Part shown: one piece after another, positions 38,357-47,428 of the stretch | Layout of the letters: every line of letters begins with the position of its first letter | Position numbering within the stretch: position 1 is the stretch's first letter | Source of the DNA: Rhodocytophaga rosea | GTDB taxonomy: Bacteria > Bacteroidota > Bacteroidia > Cytophagales > 172606-1 | Direction: 5' to 3' | Assembly: GCF_010119975.1 (NCBI RefSeq) | Contig: NZ_CP048222.1 | Coordinates: forward strand, 2,684,501-2,748,500 | Length of the DNA: 64,000 nt | Notes under the pieces: generated by a model | What the model saw: the letters and a program-made list of their open reading frames with translations, nothing else | Database searches by the model: none | What the model was told of the DNA's origin: nothing | Program-made: the position numbers and the translations under genes

Positions 38357-39303
38357 ATGATATTGGAAAATAATATTGAAACCATCAAGGTCAACGATAC
38401 GGCCGACGAGAAACCTGCTAAATCGTTCGAATTTACCCGTCTTAAATGGTGGGCAGTAGTTCCTGTAGCTGTGCTGGTTGGGTTAGTAATTTATGCTCTT
38501 ATTGCTCCGGCTCATTTAGGAATGGTAGTAAGAGAAGCGCCTTCTTTATTTTCAGCTCTGCTCACCGAAAAAGTATTGTTTTTCATGCTGGTTGGCTTTA
38601 TAGCCCAGATCATAGATGGAGCGTTAGGAATGGCCTATGGCGTGAGCTCAACTACTTTTCTGCTTGGCATGGGTGTACCACCTGCATTTGCCAGTTCCAG
38701 TGTACATGTAGCAGAAGTATTCACGTCTGGTGTTTCCGGCCTTTCTCACTTAAAGTTTGGCAACGTTAATAAAAAATTATTTCAAAGCTTGGTATTGCCC
38801 GGGGTGTTTGGTGTAATTACCGGCGCCTATGTACTTACTACTTTAGATGAAAAGCTGATCAAGCCATTTGTTGCTGCCTATCTAATGGTTATGGGCATTG
38901 TAATTATCAGAAAAGCATTTAAAAAAGTAAAAGAAGAAGTAAAAGAACCCAAAAAAGTGGCCTTACTGGCAGTTTTCGGTGGATTTATGGACGCAGTTGG
39001 CGGAGGCGGATGGGGCCTATCGTAGCTTCTACCCTCATTAGCAAAGGGCATAGTCCGCGGTATACCATTGGTTCAGTAAATCTCGCTGAATTTTTCATTG
39101 CACTTGCCGGTGCCGGTACTTTTGTAGCCCTGATCGGATTAGGTAACTGGCAGATTATTGCCGGCCTGGTGATCGGTGGTACCTTTGCAGCTCCCTTTGC
39201 CGCCTATTTATGCCGGAAGTTTAAAGCCCAGACATTAATGATCATGGTAGGTATACTTATCATTGTACTGAGTATACGTACATTATGGCTGGTCTTTAAC
39301 TAA
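38357..39303 (+). pseudogene. TSUP (TauE/SafE) sulfite/organosulfonate exporter, one-base frameshift
   Basis: An eight-to-nine-helix inner-membrane protein of the TSUP family. The first half has IAQIIDGALGMAYGVSSTTFLL, an archetypal TSUP repeat, and the second half should have MDAVGGGGWGPIVASTLI. The frame breaks at about 39017: the sequence reads GGGGCCTATC; one more C (GGGGCCCTATC) restores GGGGWGPIVASTL and an intact 315-aa protein. Substrates in the family include sulfite, sulfoacetate and other sulfur anions. It is followed by a terminator (39314-39339) and the peroxiredoxin gene. A missing base in a C-run, with both halves conserved, points to sequencing error. Confidence 0.82.
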
Positions 39304-39313
39304 ATTTTCAGAC

Positions 39314-39339
39314 AGAAAAACAACTATTGTTGTTTTTCT
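39314..39339 (+). terminator. hairpin after the TSUP gene
   Basis: AGAAAAACAAC (39314-39324) pairs with GTTGTTTTTCT (39329-39339), 4-nt loop. An 11-bp A/T-rich stem that ends in a T-run; it may separate the exporter from the peroxiredoxin. Confidence 0.6.
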
Positions 39340-39392
39340 ACTACTATCTTAGTAATAAATTTCAAATTGTTCTACCTAAAATCAACACTACT

Positions 39393-40027
39393 ATGTCTTT
39401 AAGATTAGGAGATATTGCTCCGGACTTTACAGCAAAAACCACAGAAGGTGAAATCAGATTCCACGAATGGTTAGGAGACAAATGGGGGTTTTATATTCAC
39501 ATCCTGCCGATTTTACACCAGTTTGTACTACTGAACTAGGCATGACCGCCAAGCTTAAGGATGAGTTTGACAAGCGCAATGTAAAAGTGATAGCAGTAAG
39601 TGTAGATGACCTGAATTCACACAACGAATGGGTAAAAGATATCAATGAAACCCAGCGTACCCAGGTAAATTTCCCGCTCATTGCCGACGAAGAGCGTAAA
39701 GTGGCCTTATTGTACGACATGATCCACCCCAATGCTTCTGAAAAAGCGACTGTGCGTTCTGTATTTATCATTGGACCTGATAAGAAAGTAAAACTTACCC
39801 TTACCTATCCGGCATCTACCGGCAGAAACTTCAATGAAATATTGCGAGTAATCGACTCTCTGCAATTAACAGCCTATCACAGTGTAGCTACGCCAGCCAA
39901 CTGGCAGGATGGCGACGATTGTGTAATTGTACCTGCTGTAAAAGAGGAGGATATTCCGGCAAAATTCCCGAAAGGATATACCAAAGTAAAGCCTTACCTG
40001 AGAATGACGCCACAGCCCAACAAATAG
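39393..40027 (+). pseudogene. 1-Cys peroxiredoxin (Prdx6 type), one-base frameshift
   Basis: A peroxide-reducing enzyme of the Prdx6 group. The ATG is at 39393. The active-site region reads HPADFTPVCTTEL, with the peroxidatic Cys at about residue 45 in the repaired protein; KVIAVSVDDLNSHNEWVKD and RSVFIIGPDKKVKL follow. The frame is lost at about 39483: TGGGGGTTTT has five G; six would give WGVLYSHPADFTPVC and a 211-aa protein of normal length. Both flanks are fully conserved, so the break is probably a sequencing error in a homopolymer. If real, the cell would lose this enzyme. It is ended by a hairpin at 40044-40090. Confidence 0.85.
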
Positions 40028-40043
40028 AAACATCATTTATTTT

Positions 40044-40090
40044 TATAACACATAAGCCCGGTTAATCTATAGCCGGGCTTATGTGTTATA
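40044..40090 (+). terminator. 18-bp perfect terminator after the peroxiredoxin
   Basis: Arms 40044-40061 and 40073-40090 pair perfectly around an 11-nt loop, core CATAAGCCCGG. It lies 17 bases after the peroxiredoxin stop. Confidence 0.85.
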
Positions 40091-40157
40091 TTGCTTTTGT
40101 TGTTGTCTTGCAATCAAAAAAAACATAATAGTATATAAGCCAGCTTTCAACCAAAAT

Positions 40158-42062
40158 ATGATACATGCACAGGAGCGCTTTTTTGTAGATAATATTGCTA
40201 AATTCTCAAAGCAATACCAACAAAGTGCCAAGCAGTACCGGGTTTTTGCCGGTTTAAGACTGCTTCTATTCATTTCTGGCATAGCTACCACCCTTTTCTT
40301 TGCCAACCAGAAATTACTTGCATTTACCCTGTGGGCTGGAAGCTTTTTTGTACTTATTTTGGTACTGCTGCAAAAAAAGCTCAATCATCTGGCGTATCGT
40401 CAGTCTATTGCTACTCTCAATATTGAAGTTAATCAAGCTGAACGGGCTCGGCTAGCTTTAAATTTAGATGGACTTGATGATGGCCGGGCATATGCAAACC
40501 CAGGCCATTTTTATGCGGAGGATTTAGATATTTTTGGAAAACATTCCTTGTTTGCTTTAGTTAACCGTACTACTACCACCTTTGGTAAAAGTAAACTTGC
40601 GCAATTTCTATTGCAACAGGCCAATATCTCTAATATAAAACAACGCCAGCAAGCTATAAAGGAACTTGCCGGAAAGGTGGTTTGGCGACAAACTTTTGAG
40701 GTAGAGGGACTTTATTATAAGCTACAGGCAGCAAGGAAAAGCTTATCAATTTTTGCTAAACTACAGGCACATTACTTTAATTCCAAAACAAACAGGGAGC
40801 AATCCTCTCTTGATGCAAGTAAGTCTTTAAAAGATTTAATGGAATGGCTGAGCCAAGAGAATAGAAGGCTCAAACAATACAAAATACTATACATAATCTC
40901 CTTAATTGTATTACCCCTATCCTTTTGCACCTTTACTTACCTGTTTATTGTCTCTATCACGGCTGATCCGATTAATATTATTCAAATCCGCAAATGGCTG
41001 ATATTAATGAACCTGGTTTATCTGTTAAATGCTATGGTATTGCGAAGTCTTCGTAAAAACAGAACCCAATTGAGGCAATTTAGTTCTTCAGCGTTTACTG
41101 CTTTAGTGCCTGTACGGGCCTTAATGAATGTAGTGAATAAACAGCCTTTTAAAAGTGAACTATTGCAGGCACTATCTCAGTCCTTACAAAAGGAAGCAAA
41201 AGAAGAACTAACAAAGCTATTGGTTATTTTAAATCATTTTACCAGGAACTCGACTCCAAAAGATATTATTTTTCTATCAGACTTATTTTGGCTTTTGAAG
41301 GCAGAAATACTCAAGAAAAAGATGTTGCCTTCAAAAATTACTGCTTGGACAGAAGCGGTAGGAGAACTGGAGGCATTAAGCAGCTTAGCTGGTTATGCTT
41401 ATAGTAATCCATCTTATCCTTATCCCTGCCTATGTGAAGAGCCTTTTGTCTTTCAAGCCAAAAATTTAGGCCACCCCTTGATACATCCTGACAAGAGAGT
41501 AACTAATGACTTTTCCCTAAGCGGGGAGGGCAGTGTTGGTTTAATAACAGGTTCTAATATGGCCGGCAAAAGTACTTTTTTACGTACAGTGGGCGTAAAT
41601 TCTATATTAGCACTGGCAGGTGCCCCGGTTTGTGCAAGTAGCCTGAATATATCTTCGTTGCTAGTGTTTACGAGTATGCGTACAGAGGATAATCTTTCCA
41701 AAAGCACTTCCTCATTTTTAGCAGAAATCAAGCGGCTGAAGCAATTAATGGATCTGATTAAATCCAGGAACAACCCTATATTATTTTTATTGGATGAAGT
41801 ACTGAAAGGAACCAACTCTGGTGATCGGCATGCAGGATCGCAGGCTCTTATTAGACAGCTAAGCAGATCAACCGCTTTTGGAATTGTTTCTACGCATGAT
41901 TTAAACCTTATTTCTTTAGCAGGAAAACTGAATCTGGTTAACTATAGTTTTAATAGTCAGTTGGTAAATAATGAGATTATATTTGACTATAAGCTAACCC
42001 ACGGACCTTGCCATACGGCTAATGCTACTGCTCTTATGAGACAAATGGGCATTGTGGTTTAG
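40158..42062 (+). CDS. MutS-like ATPase with membrane helices
   Basis: A 634-aa protein from the ATG at 40158; the hairpin of the preceding gene covers the earlier ATG. Two pairs of membrane helices (about 28-72 and 240-300) are followed by a MutS domain V ATPase with Walker A ITGSNMAGKSTFLRTVG (about 464-472) and Walker B LFLLDEVLKGTNSGD (about 542), plus STHDL. MutS domain I and the mismatch-recognition residues are missing. This membrane-anchored MutS-related form is known in Bacteroidota but its substrate is unclear; a role in DNA repair or recombination is inferred from the ATPase only. The C-terminal GPCHTANATALMRQMGI fits the family ending. Confidence 0.82.
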   Translation: MIHAQERFFVDNIAKFSKQYQQSAKQYRVFAGLRLLLFISGIATTLFFANQKLLAFTLWAGSFFVLILVLLQKKLNHLAYRQSIATLNIEVNQAERARLALNLDGLDDGRAYANPGHFYAEDLDIFGKHSLFALVNRTTTTFGKSKLAQFLLQQANISNIKQRQQAIKELAGKVVWRQTFEVEGLYYKLQAARKSLSIFAKLQAHYFNSKTNREQSSLDASKSLKDLMEWLSQENRRLKQYKILYIISLIVLPLSFCTFTYLFIVSITADPINIIQIRKWLILMNLVYLLNAMVLRSLRKNRTQLRQFSSSAFTALVPVRALMNVVNKQPFKSELLQALSQSLQKEAKEELTKLLVILNHFTRNSTPKDIIFLSDLFWLLKAEILKKKMLPSKITAWTEAVGELEALSSLAGYAYSNPSYPYPCLCEEPFVFQAKNLGHPLIHPDKRVTNDFSLSGEGSVGLITGSNMAGKSTFLRTVGVNSILALAGAPVCASSLNISSLLVFTSMRTEDNLSKSTSSFLAEIKRLKQLMDLIKSRNNPILFLLDEVLKGTNSGDRHAGSQALIRQLSRSTAFGIVSTHDLNLISLAGKLNLVNYSFNSQLVNNEIIFDYKLTHGPCHTANATALMRQMGIVV

Positions 42063-42147
42063 TTGAAAACTATTGATGGAATAAAATAATCAAAGATTAA
42101 TTGAGCTAACATAGACATCGCCTTCGTAAGTTGAAAATTACAACCTA

Positions 42148-43326
42148 TCAACTCTCCAAAGCCTGTTTTACGTCCGCAATAATATCATCTACATGCTCTA
42201 AACCGGCTGAAATACGGATCAATCCAGGCAAGATACCCACCGCCTGACGGTCTGTGTCGGAGAGTTTGGAATGCGTGGTAGAAGCCGGATGGGTCGCAAT
42301 GCTTCTGGTATCGCCCAGATTGGCTGTAAGCGAAATCATTTGCAGGGCATTCAAGAATTGCCTGCCTTTTTCTATGCCTCCTTTTACAATAAAGGTTACC
42401 ATTGCTCCGCCGTGGCGCATTTGCTTTTTGGCTAATTCATACTGTGGGTGCGATGGCAGGAAAGGGTAGATCACTTTTTCAACCTGCGGATGGTTTTCCA
42501 GAAACTGCGCTAACTGATGTGCATTGGCGCAATGCCTGTCCATGCGGACAGCAAGCGTTTCGAGGCTTTTGGATAAAATCCAGGCATTAAATGGAGAAAG
42601 AGAAGGTCCGGTATGCCGGGCAAAAAAACGGATATCTTTGATCAGTTCCTTTTTTCCTACAATCGCTCCGCCAATAGCCCTGCCTTGTCCATCTATAAAC
42701 TTGGTTGCCGAATGCGTAACTAAGTGAGCACCATATTTAGCAGGCTGTTGTAAATAAGGGGTAGCAAAACAATTATCTACATTCAGAATCAGGTTGTGTG
42801 TTGAAGCCAGCTTACCCAGCCACTCCAGATCGATCAGGTCGAGGGCAGGATTCGAAGGCGTTTCTACAAAGATCATTTTGGTGTTCGGCTGAATCAGGCT
42901 TTCCCAGGTTTCCGGCTTTTCAATATCGGCATAGGTATGGGTTATGCCCCATTTTGGGAAAATCATGGTGAGAATCTGATGCGTAGAACCGAATAAAGAA
43001 CGGGAAGCCAATATATGATCGCCAGACTTCAATAACGCCGCCATACTGGTAAACATAGCCGCCATTCCGGAAGCAGTAGCAATGCCATCTTCCGTTCCTT
43101 CCAGCTGGCAAAGTTTCTCTATAAATTCGTCATTATTCGGATTAGAAAAACGTGTATAAATATTGCCCGGAATTTCATCGGCGAATAAAGCCCTGGCTTG
43201 TTCGGCATCTTCAAAAGTAAAACTGGAAGTAAAATAGATCGGCACTGTATGTTCCCGGTAGGCCGTTTTTTCTGCCCTGGTTCGTATAGCCTGTGTTTCA
43301 AAATGTTCTGGCGTAGGTTCTGTCAT
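42148..43326 (-). CDS. metZ: O-succinylhomoserine sulfhydrylase / trans-sulfuration enzyme
   Basis: A PLP enzyme of the Cys/Met metabolism family. The ATG at 43326 (MTEPTPEHFETQAIR) is preferred; 12 codons earlier is the longest frame. The PLP lysine is in THSATKFIDGQGR, with TRFSNPNNDEFIEKL and GDTRSIATHPASTTH as family signatures. Best fit is O-succinylhomoserine sulfhydrylase (MetZ), which makes homocysteine from O-succinylhomoserine and sulfide; cystathionine beta- or gamma-lyase cannot be excluded. It is downstream of OsmC on the same strand with a hairpin between. Confidence 0.86.
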   Translation of the reverse strand: MTEPTPEHFETQAIRTRAEKTAYREHTVPIYFTSSFTFEDAEQARALFADEIPGNIYTRFSNPNNDEFIEKLCQLEGTEDGIATASGMAAMFTSMAALLKSGDHILASRSLFGSTHQILTMIFPKWGITHTYADIEKPETWESLIQPNTKMIFVETPSNPALDLIDLEWLGKLASTHNLILNVDNCFATPYLQQPAKYGAHLVTHSATKFIDGQGRAIGGAIVGKKELIKDIRFFARHTGPSLSPFNAWILSKSLETLAVRMDRHCANAHQLAQFLENHPQVEKVIYPFLPSHPQYELAKKQMRHGGAMVTFIVKGGIEKGRQFLNALQMISLTANLGDTRSIATHPASTTHSKLSDTDRQAVGILPGLIRISAGLEHVDDIIADVKQALES

Positions 43327-43415
43327 CAGCAATGGTTTGGATAAAAGGTGATTGGCCTGCAAATTTGCAAAACCTTCCGGTAATTCTGTAGGATTATTCT
43401 AATATTTATGATAAA

Positions 43416-43442
43416 CCCACAGGCTTTTTGCAAACCTGTGGG
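43416..43442 (-). terminator. hairpin between osmC-type gene and metZ
   Basis: CCCACAGG (43416-43423) pairs with CCTGTGGG (43435-43442), followed on the minus strand by TTTATCAT. It lies 22 bases after the OsmC stop codon and within the metZ leader. Confidence 0.7.
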
Positions 43443-43463
43443 CATAAGCAAAGCTAACAAATA

Positions 43464-43880
43464 CTATTTTTCTATGCTGAAGTCGTAGGTGATCTTTGCG
43501 GATTTTTCAAGCGTTTTGGCCACCGAACAATATTTTCCCATCGACAGGTCAACGGCCCGTTTTACTTTTTCTTCGGAAAGATCTCCTTTCAGGGCAAAAT
43601 GTACATGAATATCCTGGAATAAAGAGGGTTCTACATTGGGTTCACGTTCGCCATCTATCGTAATGCGGATGTCTTCTACATTCTGTTTTTGCTTATTGAG
43701 AATATTGATAATATCAATGGTGCTGCATCCGCCTAAAGCAGCAAGCAACATCTGCATAGGCCGGAAACCCTGATTGGTGCCTCCGATAGCCGGTGCGCCA
43801 TCCATTTCAACTGTATTGCCTGTTTCATTTCTGGCTTTCATGTGATATAAGCCATCCGTACGCTGTATTTCTATTTTCAT
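43464..43880 (-). CDS. OsmC/Ohr-family peroxiredoxin-like protein
   Basis: A 138-aa OsmC family protein. The two conserved cysteines are Cys52 (in LGGCSTID) and Cys118 (in MGKYCSVAKT), which form the redox pair; the arginine/glutamate network is partly visible. This is closer to the YhfA/OsmC branch than to Ohr. It reduces organic hydroperoxides or related substrates in the cytoplasm. It is the upstream gene of metZ, with which it shares direction; a divergent rhodanese gene lies 84 bases away. Confidence 0.88.
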   Translation of the reverse strand: MKIEIQRTDGLYHMKARNETGNTVEMDGAPAIGGTNQGFRPMQMLLAALGGCSTIDIINILNKQKQNVEDIRITIDGEREPNVEPSLFQDIHVHFALKGDLSEEKVKRAVDLSMGKYCSVAKTLEKSAKITYDFSIEK

Positions 43881-43923
43881 GACCGAAAAATCCTATTGTT
43901 CATGCGTTTTAAAAATAATTATT

Positions 43924-43931
43924 TACTTTTG
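43924..43931 (+). promoter_or_regulatory. TAnnTTTG -7 element of the rhodanese gene
   Basis: TACTTTTG fits the Bacteroidota -7 consensus TAnnTTTG and lies 34 bases before the start codon. A clear -33 TTTG at the normal distance is not visible. Confidence 0.4.
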
Positions 43932-43964
43932 TTATGACGCTAAAACCTACAAAATAATTCAATT

Positions 43965-44282
43965 ATGAAGGAAATTACAGTAGAGGAATTAAAGGAGATG
44001 CAGGATAGTGGAGAGGACTTTCAACTGATCGATGTCCGGGAATCTCACGAATATGATTTCGCCAACCTGGGCGGAGAACTTATCCCCCTTGGAACTATAT
44101 TGAACAATGCCGACAAGATTTCCAGAGATAAAAAAGTAGTGGTGCATTGCAGAAGCGGTGCCCGCAGCGGAACGGCTATTAATCAACTGGAGCAAAAATT
44201 CGGCTTTACGAACTTGTATAACCTCAAAGGCGGCATTCTGGCTTACTCCGACCGGATTGATCCGGATATTCCTAAATATTAA
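43965..44282 (+). CDS. single-domain rhodanese-like protein
   Basis: A 105-aa sulfurtransferase domain. The active-site loop is HCRSGARS, with Cys62; EFLIDVRES is the rhodanese N-terminal motif, here read as FQLIDVRESHEYDFANL. The loop of six residues (CRSGAR) fits sulfurtransferases rather than phosphatases. It probably carries persulfide sulfur in the cytoplasm. Convergent with the porin gene, with a 9-base gap. Confidence 0.9.
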   Translation: MKEITVEELKEMQDSGEDFQLIDVRESHEYDFANLGGELIPLGTILNNADKISRDKKVVVHCRSGARSGTAINQLEQKFGFTNLYNLKGGILAYSDRIDPDIPKY

Positions 44283-44291
44283 AGTAGATTT

Positions 44292-45500
44292 TTATATGCC
44301 CACTTCCACCTGGAAGCGCAGTGTCCAGCCGTCATTTAATCCGAAAGTATTACTGTCTAATACTGCATCCTGGTAGGTAAGGTCGGCCTGGGCTTTAATG
44401 CGGTGCCAGCGGATATATTTATTTACACAGAAGGTATACTGCCTGATTCCTGTAGTAGCTACTTCAATTTCCTTATCGGGAGTAATAGCTGTGTATCTGC
44501 CGGCCAGTTCCAGGTGGTTGGCAAACATATAGCTGGCTTGCAGATTGAGCCCTGTACCTTCGTATACAAATTTCAGGTCATCGGTACCATTATAGGTAAG
44601 CGGATTGCTGGCGGTACGCCTGATAAATTCAGCATATAGAGCAATTCCTCTGTATTTTAAAAGTATATCAGTAAGTAGTGTGTGTATATCTGAAATAGCA
44701 TAAAGCCTGTCTCCGATCTGCCCTCCTGTCCGTACGGCATCATCATTAAACGAGTAAGCGGCTGCCATCGAAAGTTTAGGTGTTTTTTCTCGCACCCAGT
44801 CTCCTTCAAAATAATCGCCCCGGTTGGTAAAATCGCCAAAAGGAAGAAATTCTACTTTGCCTGTATACGCCAGTCCGTTGTTAGTTACATTGTAATTCCG
44901 GCCTTTGCCACTCGAAATGGCGCCCATCAGATTGTACCGGTAGTTTTTGCCAAATTTATTCCGGTAATAAATAAAAGCCCCGGCATCCCGGTCTATATTA
45001 AACGTAGCATTAGAAAGCGAACGATCGGTGAACTGCTGTTCACCTGATGAAATCACCCGCTGGCGGTTTCCGGGAAGCTTTGTTAAGCCAAGCCCCAGTT
45101 CCAGGTTTTTAGTAGGTTTGTAAAAAACCACGGCATCACGTAATACATTGTAAAAGCCTGAATTTTCTATATCGGCATCGCCCCTGGCAAAACCCAGCTG
45201 AAACTGATAGGTCAGGTTTTTTCTGCCCAGATAGCCAAACGAACGCAGCCGCATGCGGCGTACTAAAAATGTTTTTCGGGTAGGCTCAAAAGGATCATCT
45301 GCATCTGAAGACATTTCGAAACGGTTCTGCATCCGGAACCGGAAGTTAATTTTATACGTACTATCGGTACTTGCAATGCCAATCCCATCCGTTTCATGTA
45401 CAATCAGGCTTGCCTCGTCTGATTCATTTGTCTGGGCAAAGAGCGGAATAACAGGCAGCGTAATTACCAGTATGAAAAAAAGTAAATAAAGGTATTTCAT
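44292..45500 (-). CDS. phosphate-selective porin (OprO/OprP-like)
   Basis: A 402-aa outer-membrane barrel. Signal peptide near PLFAQT. Many strands with aromatic belts, including LRSFGYLGRKNLTYQFQLGF and YRYNLMGAISSGKGRN, and a terminal strand ending in GI, as in OprO/OprP-like porins of Bacteroidota. Anion selectivity is a family property; the basic residues needed for phosphate cannot be checked by eye. It is 21 bases downstream of the rhomboid gene on the same strand. Confidence 0.8.
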   Translation of the reverse strand: MKYLYLLFFILVITLPVIPLFAQTNESDEASLIVHETDGIGIASTDSTYKINFRFRMQNRFEMSSDADDPFEPTRKTFLVRRMRLRSFGYLGRKNLTYQFQLGFARGDADIENSGFYNVLRDAVVFYKPTKNLELGLGLTKLPGNRQRVISSGEQQFTDRSLSNATFNIDRDAGAFIYYRNKFGKNYRYNLMGAISSGKGRNYNVTNNGLAYTGKVEFLPFGDFTNRGDYFEGDWVREKTPKLSMAAAYSFNDDAVRTGGQIGDRLYAISDIHTLLTDILLKYRGIALYAEFIRRTASNPLTYNGTDDLKFVYEGTGLNLQASYMFANHLELAGRYTAITPDKEIEVATTGIRQYTFCVNKYIRWHRIKAQADLTYQDAVLDSNTFGLNDGWTLRFQVEVGI

Positions 45501-45521
45501 ATGTATACGAATAGCTGCCTG

Positions 45522-46157
45522 TCAGAACAGGTCTGTTATGCGCCAGTTGGAAACCTGCTCGAAGAAACTCACAATCACCGAAGGCATGATCAGAATGCTG
45601 AATACAATGCCAAATACAGCTCCATACAAGTGAGCATCGTGGTTAATATAATCACCCCCTTTTTTGGCCTGTATATAAGAATATAAAATGTAGAGGCCGC
45701 CAAAAATAAAGCTGGACAGGCAGAAAACGAAATACACACAAATCTTCTCTGTGGGATAGAATAAAATGGAAGAAAATACAACTGCAGAAACACCGCCGGA
45801 AGCACCCAGAGAATTGTAATAGGCATGGTTCTTATGCTTCAGATAGGTTGGCAGGTCAGAAGCAATGATCCCAACAATATAGAGGGCGATATATAGTACG
45901 ATACCTAAATTTCCGAAAGTATATATATAGGTTTTTTCAACCAGTTCACCAAAGAAATACAAGGCAAGCATGTTGAATAACAAGTGCATGTAATCATTGT
46001 GAATAAATCCGGAAGTGATCAGCCGGTGATACTCTTTGCGCCGGTGAACAGTATAGGGATTGAGAATCCACTTCTGAAAAATAGTCTGGTTGTTCCAGGC
46101 ATAAAAGCTGGCAGCTACCGTGATAATGATTATAATGAGGGTGATACTTAAATCCAT
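45522..46157 (-). CDS. rhomboid-family intramembrane serine protease
   Basis: A 211-aa membrane protease with six helices. The catalytic serine sits in LGASGGVSAVVFS (the GxSx motif), with the histidine in INHDAHLYGAVFG, and the conserved NDYMHLLFNMLAL in the loop before. It cleaves substrate helices inside the membrane. The substrate is unknown. The gene is upstream of the porin and downstream of a polyprenyl synthetase on the same strand. Confidence 0.87.
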   Translation of the reverse strand: MDLSITLIIIIITVAASFYAWNNQTIFQKWILNPYTVHRRKEYHRLITSGFIHNDYMHLLFNMLALYFFGELVEKTYIYTFGNLGIVLYIALYIVGIIASDLPTYLKHKNHAYYNSLGASGGVSAVVFSSILFYPTEKICVYFVFCLSSFIFGGLYILYSYIQAKKGGDYINHDAHLYGAVFGIVFSILIMPSVIVSFFEQVSNWRITDLF

Positions 46158-46332
46158 GCAATGTATGAGTTAAGGATAAATATATCTGGTTGGCTGCAAA
46201 AATAGCCTTTCTGATGTAGAAAACACCAGACTAGTATTGGAAACATAAAGAATTCTCTAACGCTGATGCCAGAAAAGTGCTGGTTCTGGTAATTCTTATC
46301 AATAGAAGTAGCATGATATGACTCAACCAGGT

Positions 46333-47304
46333 CTAGTTCTCCCGGTGAATAATCTGTTCTACAAACTCTCTTAGGACTTGTTTTCGGGCTTCCGGCGCAT
46401 CCAGCTTTTCAAGACAGAATAACCCTAAGGCAAAATACTCGTTCATTTTGGCTTCGCAGAGCTGGCGGATATTGAGCCGGTTATAAATGTTAGTAACTGC
46501 TTTTACTTTTTCTTCCGCCACAAACTCTTTTTTAGCCAGCCAGTGCTGCAACTGTGCCTGGTCTTCGCCGGTGGCTGATTGCAGGGCTTTTATCAGCAGA
46601 AAAGTTTTTTTATTGGCAATGATATCACCCCCCACCTGTTTGCCAAATTTGGCTTGTTCCCCAAATACATCAAGCAGATCGTCTTTCAACTGAAAACCAA
46701 TGCCAATGCTTTCGCCTAGTTCCCGCAGTAAAATAGTATCTCTCTCCGGCGCTTCTGATACCAGACCACCGAGTTCAAGACTAAAACCAAGCAGAGCAGC
46801 GGTCTTAAGGCCGATCATTTGCAGGTAATCTTCTTCACTTACCGTGGCTATTTTCTCAAAATTCATATCGAGCTGTTGCCCTTCGCAAACTTCGGAGGCA
46901 CACCGGTTAAACCGGCGGATAACCGTTGGCATTTGTTCCGGCTTTAATTCCAGAAATAGCTCATAGGCACTTACTAGCATCACATCACCTGAAAGAATGG
47001 CTACATTGTTATTCCACTTGGTGTGTACTGTAGGATTTCCCCGGCGGAGTGGTGCCGCATCCATAATATCGTCGTGCATCAGCGTGAAATTATGGAATAC
47101 TTCTACAGCAATGGCTGGTTTTGTATATTTCTGCCAGTTGTCGGTATACAGGTAACTCGCCAGTAAGGTGAGTACCGGACGCAGGCGTTTGCCTCCCAGT
47201 GACATCATGTATCGGATGGGCTCATATAGTTCAGGCGGATGCTGTCCGTATTGTAAAGAAGCGATTTCCTGATTGAGCACACTGGCTACTTGAGTTACAT
47301 CCAT
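46333..47304 (-). CDS. polyprenyl diphosphate synthase
   Basis: A 323-aa trans-prenyltransferase. The two aspartate-rich motifs bind magnesium diphosphate: LMHDDIMDAAPLRRG and LKDDLLDVFG, with KRLRP(V) for the isopentenyl phosphate, here GGKRLRPVLTLLA. Length fits geranylgeranyl or farnesyl synthase of Bacteroidota (IspA/CrtE-like); product length depends on residues before the first DDxxD, here TLMH, which do not settle it. It is the middle gene of a run on the minus strand. Confidence 0.9.
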   Translation of the reverse strand: MDVTQVASVLNQEIASLQYGQHPPELYEPIRYMMSLGGKRLRPVLTLLASYLYTDNWQKYTKPAIAVEVFHNFTLMHDDIMDAAPLRRGNPTVHTKWNNNVAILSGDVMLVSAYELFLELKPEQMPTVIRRFNRCASEVCEGQQLDMNFEKIATVSEEDYLQMIGLKTAALLGFSLELGGLVSEAPERDTILLRELGESIGIGFQLKDDLLDVFGEQAKFGKQVGGDIIANKKTFLLIKALQSATGEDQAQLQHWLAKKEFVAEEKVKAVTNIYNRLNIRQLCEAKMNEYFALGLFCLEKLDAPEARKQVLREFVEQIIHREN

Positions 47305-47428
47305 TATAAGGCAAATTAAACCAGGTGTGAAGTAATAGATTTATCCGGGAATAGCCAAATATCCCGGGGCCTTTTGCATGTTATAAAAGAGGTACTATAT
47401 ACAGGTATATGTTTTATTATTCAATACG

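Noticed and set aside
39010-39030. Programmed frameshifts in the TSUP, peroxiredoxin, phosphatase and hydrolase genes
   Set aside because: Four unrelated genes with the same -1 loss in different homopolymers, not in known recoding signals, fit sequence error better.
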